Shown: piece by piece, positions 1 through 9,440 of the stretch
Layout: each line of letters begins with the position of its first letter
Numbering within the stretch: the first letter of the stretch is position 1
Source: Candidatus Avispirillum faecium
GTDB taxonomy: Bacteria > Bacillota > Clostridia > Oscillospirales > CAG-272
Assembly (NCBI GenBank): GCA_904396155.1
Contig: CAJFOI010000032.1
Location: 1-64,000 of the forward strand
Length of the DNA stretch: 64,000 nucleotides
Reading direction: 5' to 3'
Notes under the pieces: model-generated
The model's input: only the letters and a program-made list of their open reading frames with translations
The model's database searches: none
What the model was told of the DNA's origin: nothing
Translations under genes and position numbers: made by a program

Positions 1-13
1 ATGTTTTTGTAAC

Positions 14-213
14 AACCCCTCTGCTGCAACTATGTTGCATCACCTCCCCTTGCACAGGGGAGGCTCAAAATAAAAAAGTCCCCCTTGTGTAAAGGGGGAT
101 GTCAACGAAGTTGACAGGGGGATTGTTTTGTATTATATATACATCCCTCCGTCTCGCCTTCGGTAAGCCACCACCCCAGCATCTCCTGCAGAGCTGCACC
201 ACAAGGGAGGCTT
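14..213. repeat. Cluster of three palindromic intergenic repeat units
   Basis: Three units lie side by side. Unit 1 (about 14-64) has an inner dyad TGCAAC/GTTGCA and an outer CCTCCCC...GGGGAGG. Unit 2 (about 78-128) pairs CCCCCTT with AAGGGGG and GTCAAC with GTTGAC and ends in GGGGGATTG. Unit 3 (about 143-213) is a longer degenerate version running from ATCCCTCC to GGGAGGCTT. The same units recur near 49.0-49.4 kb and 56.8-57.0 kb. They encode nothing and carry no transposase; they look like dispersed miniature palindromes. Confidence 0.8.
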
Positions 214-306
214 ATTAAAATAAGCTTTTGTTGGGAATCTACAAGAAGAGCATATTCCCAAACGAAAACTTTTCCGGGACTTTACGAAAAACCATGTAGA
301 AAATCA

Positions 307-334
307 TTGACATTGGGAAAATTATCTGTATAAT
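307..334 (+). promoter_or_regulatory. Sigma-A type promoter of the pot operon
   Basis: TTGACA at 307-312 and TATAAT at 329-334, both perfect consensus, separated by 16 bases. It points to potA and would give a leader of about 335 nucleotides. Confidence 0.7.
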
Positions 335-678
335 AATTCTTGTTGAAAATTTCATAATGCACGATTTTTGCATCTGTGCTAACAACGCCGTCAAGGGCAA
401 AGTATTGACGGCGCACCTCAAATGTCTGAGCAAACGCGGGCTTCCGCGTTCAGATGTTCACAAAGGCAGTTTTGAACAAAAACCGTTGGCATGAGCCACC
501 ACTGTGACTTTGGGTATGGGAGACTGTACCGGATGCCTTGAGAAACCGTATGCTGCAGCTGTCCGATGATGGGACAGTTTGTAACACACTCTTTGCGGGG
601 GCTGCGGTTAGGCTTTTGTGAGTTCGCGCAGAGCTGTAATACGGCTTACGCGGTCTTGGCCGCAAAGGGGGATGCAAA
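335..678 (+). promoter_or_regulatory. Long structured 5' leader of potABCD
   Basis: There is no convincing gene between the promoter and potA. The stretch contains several hairpins: a 9-bp stem CGCCGTCAA (386-394) with TTGACGGCG (405-413); a stem AACGCGG (433-439) with CCGCGTT (444-450) extended by TCTGA/TCAGA; and CTGTCC (559-564) with GGACAG (572-577). I do not recognise a known riboswitch class. A polyamine-responsive or attenuating role is only an inference from the position. Confidence 0.35.
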
Positions 679-1809
679 ATGGACAAAAATCAAAAGCTGA
701 TCGAGCTGTGTGACGTATCGGTATCTTTTGACGATCAAAAGGTGCTGGATGCGTTGTCCCTTTCCATATGTGACGGGGAGTTTGTGACATTGCTGGGGCC
801 GTCCGGCTGCGGCAAGACCACGACTCTGCGCATCATAGCGGGTTTTATCGAACCCGATGAAGGGGATGTTTTTTTTGGCTCGGAGCGTATCAATGGTGTT
901 CCACCGCACAAACGTCAGGTGAACACCATTTTTCAGCGTTACGCACTTTTTCCGCATTACAATGTATTTGACAATGTGGCGTACGGTCTGCGGGTGAGGG
1001 GAGTACCCAAAGAGGAGATCAAAGAGCGGGTACACGAGATGCTGCGCCTGGTCAATCTGGAGGGGCTGGAGCATCGGAAGATCAGCAAACTTTCCGGCGG
1101 CCAGCAGCAGCGGGTGGCGGTTGCCCGTGCAGTGATCAACCGGCCGCGGGTGCTGCTGTTGGATGAGCCGCTTGCGGCGCTGGATTTGAAGCTGCGCAAG
1201 GATATGCAGCGGGAGCTGAAAAACATTCAAAAGCAGCTGGGGATCACATTTATCTTTGTCACCCACGATCAGGAAGAAGCGCTTTCCATGTCCGACACGG
1301 TAGTCGTCATGGACAACGGGCGCATCCAGCAGGTGGGGACGCCCACGGATATATACAACGAACCGGTCAACGCCTTTGTGGCGGATTTTATCGGGGAATC
1401 CAACATTTTGGACGGCATCATGCCCGCCGATTACCGGGCGACCTTTGCCGGACACACGTTTGACTGTCTGGATGCCGGTTTTGCGCCCGGCGAGGCGGTG
1501 GATGTGGTGATCCGGCCGGAGGATGTGGATATTGTACCGCCGGAGCGGGGTATGCTCACGGGTACGGTGACGTCCGTCACTTTCCTTGGCGTGCATTACG
1601 AGATCATCGTAGACATCCGGGGTTTCAAGTGGATGATCCAGACCACAGATTACTGCGGCGAAGGGGAAACGGTAGGGCTATACATAGAACCGGATGCAAT
1701 TCATATAATGAAGAAATCGGAGTATTCCGGCCGATACGGGGATTACAGCACCTTTTCCGACGAGATGGACGAGATCAATCAGATTCCGGAGGACGGGGAA
1801 GATGACTGA
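679..1809 (+). CDS. potA: Spermidine/putrescine ABC importer, ATP-binding subunit PotA
   Basis: This is the cytoplasmic ATPase that drives polyamine uptake through PotB and PotC. The 376-residue protein shows Walker A GPSGCGKT at about 40-47, the ABC signature LSGGQQQR at 138-145, Walker B ending LLLDEP near 159-164 and the H-loop in FVTHDQEEA. The C-terminal hundred or so residues match the TOBE-type regulatory domain of PotA/FbpC ATPases. The family is usually 350-380 residues, so the gene is complete. The ATG is preceded by GGGGG. It is first of four genes and overlaps potB by 8 bases. The order A-B-C-D with a lipoprotein at the end fixes polyamine specificity better than the ATPase alone would. 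Confidence 0.95.
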   Translation: MDKNQKLIELCDVSVSFDDQKVLDALSLSICDGEFVTLLGPSGCGKTTTLRIIAGFIEPDEGDVFFGSERINGVPPHKRQVNTIFQRYALFPHYNVFDNVAYGLRVRGVPKEEIKERVHEMLRLVNLEGLEHRKISKLSGGQQQRVAVARAVINRPRVLLLDEPLAALDLKLRKDMQRELKNIQKQLGITFIFVTHDQEEALSMSDTVVVMDNGRIQQVGTPTDIYNEPVNAFVADFIGESNILDGIMPADYRATFAGHTFDCLDAGFAPGEAVDVVIRPEDVDIVPPERGMLTGTVTSVTFLGVHYEIIVDIRGFKWMIQTTDYCGEGETVGLYIEPDAIHIMKKSEYSGRYGDYSTFSDEMDEINQIPEDGEDD

Positions 1810-2665
1810 TGCAAAGCTGCGGGGCGTGCGGGAACGCAAAAACCGGACCAGAAAAAAAGGTGTCTCCCTTTTACTCAATTTCCCGTATTTAATCTGGCTG
1901 TGTCTGTTTGTCATCATCCCTATGTTTATTGTGGTGGTTTATGCGTTCACGGACCGGACGGGTGCGTTCACACTGGACAACTTTCAAAAGCTTGGAATCT
2001 ATAAGGACAACATTCTGGACTCTTTTCTGTATGCTCTGATCGCCACTGCGGTGACGCTGGTACTGGCGTATCCCTTTGCGTATTTTATGACGAAGCGGTC
2101 CGAGGCGACCCAGCGGGTCGTGATGATGCTGGTGATGCTGCCCATGTGGATGAATCTTTTGATTTTGACTTACTCCATTATGAACATCATCGAGGCAAAC
2201 GGGATCATCAACAATTTGCTGGCCGCCCTGGGTCTGGGAAAACTGCAGATGATCAACACGCCCGGAGCGGTGATCTTCGGAATGGTATACAATTACTTTC
2301 CGTACATGGTATTGCCCCTGTATTCGGTGCTCTCCAAAATCGATCCTGCTTTACTGGAAGCGGCGGCGGATCTGGGTTCCGGCGGCCTGTCCCGGTTTCG
2401 CCGGGTCCTTTTGCCCCTGAGCGCGCCCGGGATCATATCCGGGGTGACGATGGTGTTTGTTCCCTCGGTGAGCACCTTCTATATTTCTCAAAAGTTGGGC
2501 GGTACCAGTGTCAATATGATTGGGGACATGATCGAGGCATTGGTAAACAGGGTATCTACCCGCAACCTGGGCGCCATGCTGTCTCTGGTTTTGATGCTCG
2601 TGATCCTGGTGTGTATCATGATCATGAACCGCTTTTCCGACAGGGAAGGGGGGATTATGCTGTGA
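1802..2665 (+). CDS. potB: Spermidine/putrescine ABC importer, permease PotB
   Basis: Integral membrane subunit of the polyamine importer, 287 residues, with about six hydrophobic segments. The first starts near residue 23 after a basic cytoplasmic N-terminus rich in R and K. The binding-protein-dependent permease signature EAAxDLG, followed by a conserved G and LP, is seen as [14 protein letters not shown]; this loop contacts PotA. The ATG lies inside the end of potA, so the two are translationally coupled, and its stop overlaps the GTG of potC by 4 bases. Confidence 0.94.
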   Translation: MTDAKLRGVRERKNRTRKKGVSLLLNFPYLIWLCLFVIIPMFIVVVYAFTDRTGAFTLDNFQKLGIYKDNILDSFLYALIATAVTLVLAYPFAYFMTKRSEATQRVVMMLVMLPMWMNLLILTYSIMNIIEANGIINNLLAALGLGKLQMINTPGAVIFGMVYNYFPYMVLPLYSVLSKIDPALLEAAADLGSGGLSRFRRVLLPLSAPGIISGVTMVFVPSVSTFYISQKLGGTSVNMIGDMIEALVNRVSTRNLGAMLSLVLMLVILVCIMIMNRFSDREGGIML

Positions 2666-3477
2666 AGACCTTTGGAAAGATTTATATGGGCATCATTTTT
2701 GCCATCATGTATCTGCCTCTTCTGGTGATGGTGTTTTTTTCCTTCAATGAGGCCAACAGCACGGCCCGGTTTACCGGGTTTTCCCTGCATTGGTATGAGG
2801 AAATGCTCCGGGACAGCGCCGCCATGGATGCACTGAAGAACACGCTGCTTCTGGCGCTGGTGTCCACGGTAATCGCCACGGTGCTGGGAACGCTGGCAGC
2901 GGTGGGGATCTTCGGCATACGCAACAAGTGGTTCAAGACCGGGGTATTGTCTGTATCCAATATTCCCATGATGAATCCGGACATCGTCATGGGCGTTTCC
3001 CTGATGCTGCTGTTTGCTTTTGTTGGCAGAATCGTGGGTGCGGCGGAGTCTCTTGGGTTTGCTACAATTTTGATTGCCCATGTGACTTTCAGCCTGCCCT
3101 ATGTAGTGCTGAATGTTTTGCCCAAGCTGATGCAGACAGACCCCCATCTGGCAGAGGCTGCACAGGATCTGGGGAGCACGCCGGTGCAGGCGTTCTTTCG
3201 GGTGGTGCTTCCGTCGATTTCTTCCGGCGTCGTATCCGGTGCCCTGATGGCGTTTACGCTATCCATTGATGATTTTGTCATCAGCCACTATACCAGCGGC
3301 AGTTTTACGACGCTCCCGCTTCTGATCTACACCATGACGAAGAAGCGGGTGACGCCGGAGATGTATGCGGTCTGCTCCTGCATCTTTATAGCGGTGCTTC
3401 TTCTGCTTTTGATCATGAATTTGTCTCAGATCCGGCAGGCAAAAAAAGCAGCACGGCTTCCCATGAAAGACAAATAA
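2662..3477 (+). CDS. potC: Spermidine/putrescine ABC importer, permease PotC
   Basis: Second membrane subunit of the polyamine importer, 271 residues, starting VKTFGKIY. I chose the GTG at 2662 because it overlaps the potB stop (GTGA), typical of coupled permease genes, and gives a first membrane segment right after a short basic N-terminus. The reading frame stays open far upstream, but that part is a shadow of potB. The EAA loop is present as EAAQDLGSTPVQAF. The C-terminus is basic (AKKAARLPMKDK) and so probably cytoplasmic. Confidence 0.93.
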   Translation: MKTFGKIYMGIIFAIMYLPLLVMVFFSFNEANSTARFTGFSLHWYEEMLRDSAAMDALKNTLLLALVSTVIATVLGTLAAVGIFGIRNKWFKTGVLSVSNIPMMNPDIVMGVSLMLLFAFVGRIVGAAESLGFATILIAHVTFSLPYVVLNVLPKLMQTDPHLAEAAQDLGSTPVQAFFRVVLPSISSGVVSGALMAFTLSIDDFVISHYTSGSFTTLPLLIYTMTKKRVTPEMYAVCSCIFIAVLLLLLIMNLSQIRQAKKAARLPMKDK

Positions 3478-3504
3478 TACATAAATGAAAGAAAGGAATT
3501 CCAT

Positions 3505-4623
3505 ATGAAAAGAGTTTTATCCTTCCTTGTGCTTTGCGCAATGCTCTGCGCTCTCCTTTTGTCCGCTTCCTCCTGCGGGGAGCGCAACGACACCATTGAC
3601 CCTGCGCTTTTGAAAGGCGAGTATAATCAGGAGCTTGCCGGAACGACCCTGAAGGTATACAACTGGGGGGAATATATTTCCGACGGTGCGGAAGGTTCTC
3701 TGGATGTGAATGCGGCCTTTGAGAAGCTGACGGGAATCGAAGTGGTGTATGAAACCTACGACGACAACGAGACCATGTATTCCAACCTGGTGTCGGGTGC
3801 AAATTATTACGATATCCTCATTCCTTCCGACTATATGATCGAGCGGCTGATCCGGGAGGAGAGGCTGGAGCAGGTAGATGTAGCTTCCCTTTCCAATTAT
3901 CAGTATATCGACGATCAATACAAGAACCTGTATTTTGATCCGGACAACGCATATTCTGTTCCTTACAATGTGGGCATGGTGGGGCTCATTTACAACACCA
4001 CCATGGTGGAAGGCACGATCGACAGCTGGGAGGCCCTGTGGGACGAGACTTACAGCGGCAATATCCTCACGTTCAACAATCCCAGAGACGCATTTGCCCT
4101 GGCGCAGCTGATTCTGGGGCAGGACGTGAATACCACCGATCATGCCGACTGGGATGCTGCGGCGGAGCTTTTGAAGGAGCAGAGCCCTGTTTTACAGGAT
4201 CGTGTCATGGATGAGGTATTCAACAAAATGGAGGGCGGCAATGCTGCGCTGGCGCCCTATTACGCGGGCGATTATCTGCTGATGAAGGAGAACAATCCCG
4301 ATCTGGCCTTTGTATATCCCAAGGAAGGAGTAAATATCTTCTGCGATTCGGTATGTATTCCAAAGGGCTGCCAGAATTACGACGCAGCGGTGCTGTACAT
4401 GAACTTTCTGATGGAGCCCGAGGTGGCGCTGGCAAATGCGGAAGCGCTTTGCTACGCTTCTCCCAACACGGAGGTAGTCTCACACGAGGATTACACTTAT
4501 AAGGACAACGAGATCCTGTATCCCGCCGAAGAGGATATGCCCAAGGTTCAGTGGTTCCACGATCTGGATGCGGAAACCGTGGAGTATTACGAAACACTCT
4601 GGGTGGATGTGATCAACTCGTAA
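3505..4623 (+). CDS. potD: Polyamine-binding lipoprotein PotD
   Basis: Extracellular substrate-binding component, 372 residues. A lipoprotein signal peptide (basic MKR, hydrophobic core, lipobox ending SASSC) places the acylated cysteine at about residue 24. The mature part has PotD/PotF features: an early LKVYNWGEYI, the YDILIPSDYMIERL segment, and VPYNVGMVGLIYN. An AAAGGAA-type ribosome binding site precedes the ATG. It closes the potABCD operon and is followed at once by a strong terminator. Putrescine and spermidine preference cannot be told apart from sequence alone. Confidence 0.93.
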   Translation: MKRVLSFLVLCAMLCALLLSASSCGERNDTIDPALLKGEYNQELAGTTLKVYNWGEYISDGAEGSLDVNAAFEKLTGIEVVYETYDDNETMYSNLVSGANYYDILIPSDYMIERLIREERLEQVDVASLSNYQYIDDQYKNLYFDPDNAYSVPYNVGMVGLIYNTTMVEGTIDSWEALWDETYSGNILTFNNPRDAFALAQLILGQDVNTTDHADWDAAAELLKEQSPVLQDRVMDEVFNKMEGGNAALAPYYAGDYLLMKENNPDLAFVYPKEGVNIFCDSVCIPKGCQNYDAAVLYMNFLMEPEVALANAEALCYASPNTEVVSHEDYTYKDNEILYPAEEDMPKVQWFHDLDAETVEYYETLWVDVINS

Positions 4624-4672
4624 GTTGTGGGTTTTTCCTCTGCCAAAGATCGTCATTGGTGTCTTTAGACGA

Positions 4673-4703
4673 GAAAAACCACCGGCTTTGCCGGTGGTTT
4701 TTC
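4673..4703. terminator. Bidirectional intrinsic terminator after potD
   Basis: A perfect 14-bp stem (4673-4686 with 4690-4703) around a TTT loop. The arms begin GAAAAA and end TTTTTC, so it works on both strands. It separates potD from the convergent fucosidase gene. Confidence 0.9.
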
Positions 4704-4712
4704 TATTTGAAT

Positions 4713-6077
4713 TCAATATATTTTTATGGGAAGCATTTCCGGAACCCCTCTGGCGGCACGTATTGTAAGGCGCACGCCTCGCCCTTTGCATTCCCACATG
4801 TCTTTTGCAATGGCACATATTTTTTTATGGCCAATGCATGTGCCGGCATAAGGCCCTTCCACGAGCGTTTCGCCGTCTTCCCCGAAAAACTCCAGTGTGA
4901 AGGCTTCCACGCGCTGTCCTTTTGCGATATTTTCCCGAAGCTCCACATACCGTATGGGAACGGTCTGGGAAAGCTTTACTTCGTAAACGCACTGCGTGTC
5001 GCTGTATCGTTTTGTGCGGACAGTCTTGCATCCTTGGGCGTGATTTTGCCCGAACTCTTTTTTCAAGAGTGCACCCAGCTCCGCAAGACGCCGTACATCT
5101 CGATCGTCAAAAAGGCCGTCCCTGTTGGGAGGAATATTCAGGTGCAGACATGCGTTGGCTCCGACGGAACGAAGATATGTGGCAAACAGTTTATCGAGGG
5201 AATGCGGTTCTTCCTCTTCGTGCCAGAACCATCCTTTACGAATGGACATATCGATTTCGGCTCCTGCAAAAACGAGTCCTTTGGAATACATAATATTGGA
5301 AAGATCTCCGATTTGCATGTCGCAGTTTTGCATGAACGAAAGATCGCCGTGGATCGGAGATGGGCCGGTCTGCACCTGAGCGAGGGAACAAAGCTCGGAA
5401 GGTACCACCGCCCATTCGGCATACCTTGCGATACCGGCTTCGTTTCCGCACCACCGCACATCGGGACCGCGGTCGTTGTATATGGTCGCTTCAGGCTGGT
5501 ATCTGCGAATCAGTTCAATAAATTCATGGAAGGCATATTCCTGTTTTTTGCCGTTCGGACCTTCACCACATGCGCCGTCAAACCAAACGTGAAACACATC
5601 GCCATATCCTGTGAGAAGTTCAAGCAGCTGCGCTTTGTAATATTCGTTATATGCTCCGGTTCCGTCGCCGTATAAGGGAGAGTGCCTGTCCCAGGGGGAG
5701 AGGTAAAACCCAAATTTGATGCCGCCTCTCTGGCAGGCCTGGGCACATTCCTTTACAATGTCTCGCTTGAAGGGAGAGTGAAGCACACTGTGTTCTGTTT
5801 GCTTTGTAAGCCAGAGGCAAAATCCGTCGTGATGCTTGGCTGTGATCACCAGTCCCTTCATCCCTGCACTTTTGATTGCCTCTACCCACTGGTTGCAGTC
5901 CAGCTTTGCGGGATTGAAAATGGCCGGATCTTCATTTCCAAGGCCCCATTCCAGACCGGTGAACGTATTGGGGCTAAGATGTACAAATGCGTAGAATTCT
6001 GTGTCGAACCAGCGAAGCTGTCGTTTGGAGGGTTTTACATTTGCGGCTTGATCTAAAAAATTTTGAAAATCGTTCAT
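4713..6077 (-). CDS. Alpha-L-fucosidase, glycoside hydrolase family 29
   Basis: Hydrolyses terminal alpha-L-fucose by a retaining mechanism. In the 454-residue protein KHHDGFCLW (about 81-89) and the nucleophile motif WFDGACGEG (Asp near 167) are typical of GH29, as is the early segment WFDTEFYAFVHLSPNTFTG. There is no signal peptide, so the enzyme is probably cytoplasmic and acts on imported fucosylated glycans. The frame stays open 36 codons upstream; I chose the ATG at 6077 because AGGAAGG lies upstream and homologues begin close to this point. It stands alone, and no sugar importer is adjacent. The C-terminal hundred residues look like a small beta domain. Confidence 0.88.
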   Translation of the reverse strand: MNDFQNFLDQAANVKPSKRQLRWFDTEFYAFVHLSPNTFTGLEWGLGNEDPAIFNPAKLDCNQWVEAIKSAGMKGLVITAKHHDGFCLWLTKQTEHSVLHSPFKRDIVKECAQACQRGGIKFGFYLSPWDRHSPLYGDGTGAYNEYYKAQLLELLTGYGDVFHVWFDGACGEGPNGKKQEYAFHEFIELIRRYQPEATIYNDRGPDVRWCGNEAGIARYAEWAVVPSELCSLAQVQTGPSPIHGDLSFMQNCDMQIGDLSNIMYSKGLVFAGAEIDMSIRKGWFWHEEEEPHSLDKLFATYLRSVGANACLHLNIPPNRDGLFDDRDVRRLAELGALLKKEFGQNHAQGCKTVRTKRYSDTQCVYEVKLSQTVPIRYVELRENIAKGQRVEAFTLEFFGEDGETLVEGPYAGTCIGHKKICAIAKDMWECKGRGVRLTIRAARGVPEMLPIKIY

Positions 6078-6374
6078 ATACGTAAAAAGCCTTCCTGTCG
6101 AATTGGTGGTGGAAAAAAGGAAAAAGTCAAAAAACTCTGTCATTTTGGAAAGAGAAGTCTCACAGACAAGGGCAGTATAGCACATAAGCTGCAGATACGC
6201 AAGTGTTGAAGAAAGGATCGCCGGCGAAAAAAGCGCAGCGGCACAGGCACAGCTTCGTTTTCAAATCTTTTACAAATTGTTTAAGCCATCCGGCAGGCAA
6301 TTCTTTTGCAGTTATGCTACAATAACTGACAGAAACAGATTCTTTTGTGTATATGAGAAAGATGTAGGTCTGAA

Positions 6375-7172
6375 ATGAAGAAACTGTGTGCTTTGATTCT
6401 CCCCTTGTTTTTGGGTATAACATTGTCTTCCTGCGCCTGGGTGTACCAGGTGACAGGGGTAGAAGGTGCAGCACTGACGGAAGAGACCACACAGCGGCAA
6501 CCAGTGGAAACAGTGCCGGACAAATTGAACGTCGAAAAGCAGGCTCCTTATCAAGAGGGCACACTGCGCGAAGGGTGTTACAGCAACGGATCCTACATTA
6601 TGGAGCTTACAAGGGTGAACGGCGGGGAAGAAAAATACCATCTTATTATATACACTCCCCAGTATGGTTTGCAAATGTTTGTCGGCTCCGTTCCGGGGGA
6701 TACTCCCTTGAGCAGTTCCTTTACAGTAGCAGACGATGAAGACCCCCAGATCTATATCACAGTAACGCCTTCTGCGGATTGTCAGGTGCTTTCTACTACT
6801 TTCCGTGTGAATACCAGGGAAGCCGCTACACTCTCCGGCGCATACAAATATTTTGATCCGGAGAAAGAAGAACAGGAGGAGTTATCCGAGACGGTGGTGA
6901 TATCGGCGGGAGAATATACATATAAAGGGTACCAAATGACTATTGCATATGAACCGGAGATGATGCGAATTTGCATCGAGAGTCCGTTTGGAGAAACACT
7001 ATTTTATGAGACAAAGGAAACAAAAGCACCCGTACATTCCGCCATATTTGAAGAGGAATGGGGAAGTGTGATTCTGGTGCCTGTACGGGACGGTTCCGGA
7101 GGGATAGTGGTGTCCGGAAGAAGTGTCAGCGACAGAACCCTGCAATATGCGGGAACATATACCTTGACTTAA
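6375..7172 (+). CDS. Lipoprotein of unknown function
   Basis: A 265-residue secreted lipoprotein. MKKLCALILPL then LSSC gives a clear lipobox with Cys at about residue 20. The mature protein is rich in T, S, E and Y and predicted beta strands, with no family I recognise. The ATG at 6375 follows a weak purine stretch. It is monocistronic, with a terminator overlapping its stop codon. The roughly 300 bases before it hold nothing else I can support except a possible TACAAT -10 element near 6320. Confidence 0.7.
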   Translation: MKKLCALILPLFLGITLSSCAWVYQVTGVEGAALTEETTQRQPVETVPDKLNVEKQAPYQEGTLREGCYSNGSYIMELTRVNGGEEKYHLIIYTPQYGLQMFVGSVPGDTPLSSSFTVADDEDPQIYITVTPSADCQVLSTTFRVNTREAATLSGAYKYFDPEKEEQEELSETVVISAGEYTYKGYQMTIAYEPEMMRICIESPFGETLFYETKETKAPVHSAIFEEEWGSVILVPVRDGSGGIVVSGRSVSDRTLQYAGTYTLT

Positions 7173-7199
7173 AAGAGAGGGACTCCCTCTCTTTTTTTG
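7171..7199 (+). terminator. Intrinsic terminator after the lipoprotein gene
   Basis: An 11-bp stem AAAAGAGAGGG (7171-7181) with CCCTCTCTTTT (7185-7195), loop ACT, running into a T tract. It begins at the stop codon. Confidence 0.85.
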
Positions 7200-7249
7200 T
7201 ATATTTGGAGGATGCGGACCGGCGGGGTGTGGAAAATAAGCAAAAACAG

Positions 7250-7278
7250 TTGCAGAGAGAATGGAAATATGCTATAGT
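7250..7278 (+). promoter_or_regulatory. Promoter of the BMP-family lipoprotein gene
   Basis: TTGCAG at 7250-7255, a 17-base spacer and TATAGT at 7273-7278, about 80 bases upstream of the start codon. Confidence 0.6.
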
Positions 7279-7358
7279 AAATTATCCTTTGTCGCCATGC
7301 ATTCGGATGGAGCGGATCCTGCGGATGTATGCGCTGGCTGTTTTGGAGGTGCAAAAAA

Positions 7359-8648
7359 ATGTACAGAAAGTTTTTTTCCGTATTTTTTGCGGCGGTGCTG
7401 GTACTCTGCGCGCTTTCTTTCCATGGATGCGCCCGAGAGAAGGCCGAAGGCGGGGAAGAGATGCCTGAGGAAACCGGACATGAGAGCGGTGCTGCAGATG
7501 AGGACTTCAAAATCGGCGTTATTCTTTTGGGCGATGAAAGTGAAGGCTATACCGCGGCCCATATCGACGGTGTGCGGGCAGCGGCCTCTGAGTTGCAGTT
7601 GGAGGAGGATCAGATCCTGTGGCGCTATGATGTCCCTGAGGACGAGAGCTGTTACGATACGGCGATGGAGCTCGCGGCGGCAGGCTGCGAGGTGATCTTT
7701 TCAAACAGCTACAACCATCAATCCTCTATGGAACAGGCAGCCAGAGAGAGGCCGGATGTGACTTTTGTAGCGATGACAGGTGATACTGCGGCTGTCAGCG
7801 GTCTGGACAATTTTTGCAATGCCTTTACAAAGATTTATGAGGCGCGGTATGTTTCCGGGGTAGTTGCCGGGATGAAGCTCGCCGAGCTTGCAGCGGCGGG
7901 CAGCCTGATAGAAAACAACTACGATGCAGATGGAAATATCCTTGTGGGATATGTAGGCGCGTATCCTTATGCTGAAGAGACTTCTGCTTATACGGCGTTT
8001 TTCCTCGGCATTCGGTCCGTTGTGGAAAATGTAGTGATGCAGGTACAATATGCCAACGCCTGGTTTGATGTGGAAAAAGAACGGGCGGCGGCAAATCTGC
8101 TGATGGAAAACGGCTGTGTGATTATTGGACAGGGTTCGGATTCCACAGGAGTACCTGCCGCTGTGCAGGATGCTTATGACAGCGGAAAGCAGGTGTACCT
8201 GGCAGGATACAATGTTGATCTGCTGCATGTTGCACCGGATGTGGCGCTTACTTCTGCGGCGAGCAATTGGGCAGTGTATTATAAACTTGCAATCTCCGCT
8301 GCGCAGCGGGGTGAAAAGCTTCCAAAGGACTGGGCGGAAGGCTATGCGCAAGATGCGGTGGGCATTACGGTGTTGGGTCCCGCCTGTGCCGCAGGAACGG
8401 CAGAGCGGGTGGAAGAAGTGGAACGCGCCATCCGGGACGGCGATCTTCAGGTGTTTGACATTTCAAAATTTACTGTGGATGGAAAACAGGTGGAGAGCTG
8501 TATCGTAGATTTGAACAATAATTTTGACACCTCGGATGCGGAAGACATGGAGGCGATATGGGACGGATGTTTCCACGAATCCGAGCTGCGCAGCGCGCCT
8601 TCCTTTTCGTTGCATGTCGACGGGATTGTGCAGCTCAATGCCGACTGA
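7359..8648 (+). CDS. BMP-family (PnrA-like) substrate-binding lipoprotein
   Basis: A 429-residue extracellular binding lipoprotein. The signal peptide starts MYRKFF and the lipobox ends FHGC (Cys about 24); it is followed by an acidic linker. The mature domain matches basic membrane protein/PnrA-like nucleoside-binding proteins: IGVILLGDESEGYTAAHIDGV, then a conserved NSYNHQSSMEQAA and a GYVGAYPYAEE segment. GGAGGT eight bases before the ATG at 7359 decides the start over a longer frame. Members usually feed a nucleoside ABC transporter, but no permease or ATPase is adjacent here, so the partner must be elsewhere or the protein is a sensor. Confidence 0.8.
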   Translation: MYRKFFSVFFAAVLVLCALSFHGCAREKAEGGEEMPEETGHESGAADEDFKIGVILLGDESEGYTAAHIDGVRAAASELQLEEDQILWRYDVPEDESCYDTAMELAAAGCEVIFSNSYNHQSSMEQAARERPDVTFVAMTGDTAAVSGLDNFCNAFTKIYEARYVSGVVAGMKLAELAAAGSLIENNYDADGNILVGYVGAYPYAEETSAYTAFFLGIRSVVENVVMQVQYANAWFDVEKERAAANLLMENGCVIIGQGSDSTGVPAAVQDAYDSGKQVYLAGYNVDLLHVAPDVALTSAASNWAVYYKLAISAAQRGEKLPKDWAEGYAQDAVGITVLGPACAAGTAERVEEVERAIRDGDLQVFDISKFTVDGKQVESCIVDLNNNFDTSDAEDMEAIWDGCFHESELRSAPSFSLHVDGIVQLNAD

Positions 8649-8658
8649 ATAATTATGC

Positions 8659-8694
8659 AGCAGAGGGGGACCGACAGGTTTCCCTCTGCTTTGC
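8659..8694 (+). terminator. Probable terminator after the BMP lipoprotein gene
   Basis: GCAGAGGG (8660-8667) pairs with CCCTCTGC (8682-8689) across a 14-base loop, followed by a short TTTGCT tail. The T tract is weak. Confidence 0.55.
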
Positions 8695-8759
8695 TATGTG
8701 CAAGTGCGCACAGGGAAAATTGCTGTAAAGAGGCCTTGTTTTTTCGTGAAAATGCCCAT

Positions 8760-8789
8760 TTGAAATGGATGGAAAAAATGTGGTATTAT
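8760..8789 (+). promoter_or_regulatory. Possible promoter of the CarD-like gene
   Basis: TTGAAA at 8760-8765 and TATTAT at 8784-8789 with an 18-base spacer; an overlapping TATAAT lies at 8787-8792. Confidence 0.4.
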
Positions 8790-8859
8790 AATATTATAGA
8801 ACGAAGTGAAGTACCGACGCGGCAGCAACGAACAGGACATGATATGGAAGGGGTATGAT

Positions 8860-9399
8860 ATGAATTTGGACAAGGAAGGATATCCTCATCGAATCGGGGA
8901 ATGCGTTTGTTATAAAAATAGCGGGATTTGCAGGATTACAGATATTGTAACGCGGGAATTTGCAGGCATGGAGCCTCGGGTCTATTATGAAATGGAGCCT
9001 GTATTTGACAGACATACTTTGCTTTATGTGCCGACGGACTCTACTGCGCTGGAACAAAGTATGAGACGCGTGCTGGCGCCTCAAGAAATTCAGGGTGTGA
9101 TAGAAGCTTCCCAGCAGTATCAGGATTTGTGGATCGAGGATGAAAAAGTGCGGGCTTCGGAATATGAAACACTGTTGGAGGAGGGAGACTGCAGCAGAAT
9201 ACTCTGGCTTGTGAAAATTCTGTCGGTACACAAAAGGGAGGCAGAGCAAAACAAAAAGAAGCTGCATGCGGCGGATACAAAAATTTTGGAGACGGCGGAG
9301 AAAATGATCGAAGAAGAATTTGCGTTTGCATTGGGCATTGAAAAGGATCAGGTAATCCCGTATATATTGGAGCGGCTGCAAGAAAAGGGAACTGCTTGA
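8860..9399 (+). CDS. CarD/CdnL-family RNA polymerase-interacting regulator
   Basis: A 179-residue cytoplasmic protein. The N-terminal half has the CarD_CdnL_TRCF fold signature: IGECVCYKNSGICRITDIV, then YYEMEPVFDRHTLLYVPTD. In other bacteria this domain binds the RNA polymerase beta subunit and stabilises open complexes. The C-terminal half is alpha-helical and charged, as in the family. I start at the ATG at 8860 because of the GAAGGGG site just upstream. It is a single-gene unit ended by an 18-bp terminator. Target promoters cannot be inferred. Confidence 0.82.
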   Translation: MNLDKEGYPHRIGECVCYKNSGICRITDIVTREFAGMEPRVYYEMEPVFDRHTLLYVPTDSTALEQSMRRVLAPQEIQGVIEASQQYQDLWIEDEKVRASEYETLLEEGDCSRILWLVKILSVHKREAEQNKKKLHAADTKILETAEKMIEEEFAFALGIEKDQVIPYILERLQEKGTA

Positions 9400-9401
9400 G
9401 A

Positions 9402-9440
9402 GAATTAAAAAAGAGGCCCCGAGGGCCTCTTTTTTAATTC
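9402..9440. terminator. Bidirectional terminator between the carD-like gene and spoVT
   Basis: A perfect 18-bp stem (9402-9419 with 9423-9440) around a CGA loop, with A/T outer arms on both sides. The spoVT stop codon lies inside it. Confidence 0.93.

Noticed and set aside
239-433. Small minus-strand ORFs in the pot leader
   Set aside because: No ribosome binding sites; the region is better explained by a promoter and hairpins on the plus strand.
2146-2661. A 443-codon version of PotC starting inside potB
   Set aside because: The first 172 codons are an out-of-frame reading of potB; the GTG at 2662 matches the family N-terminus.
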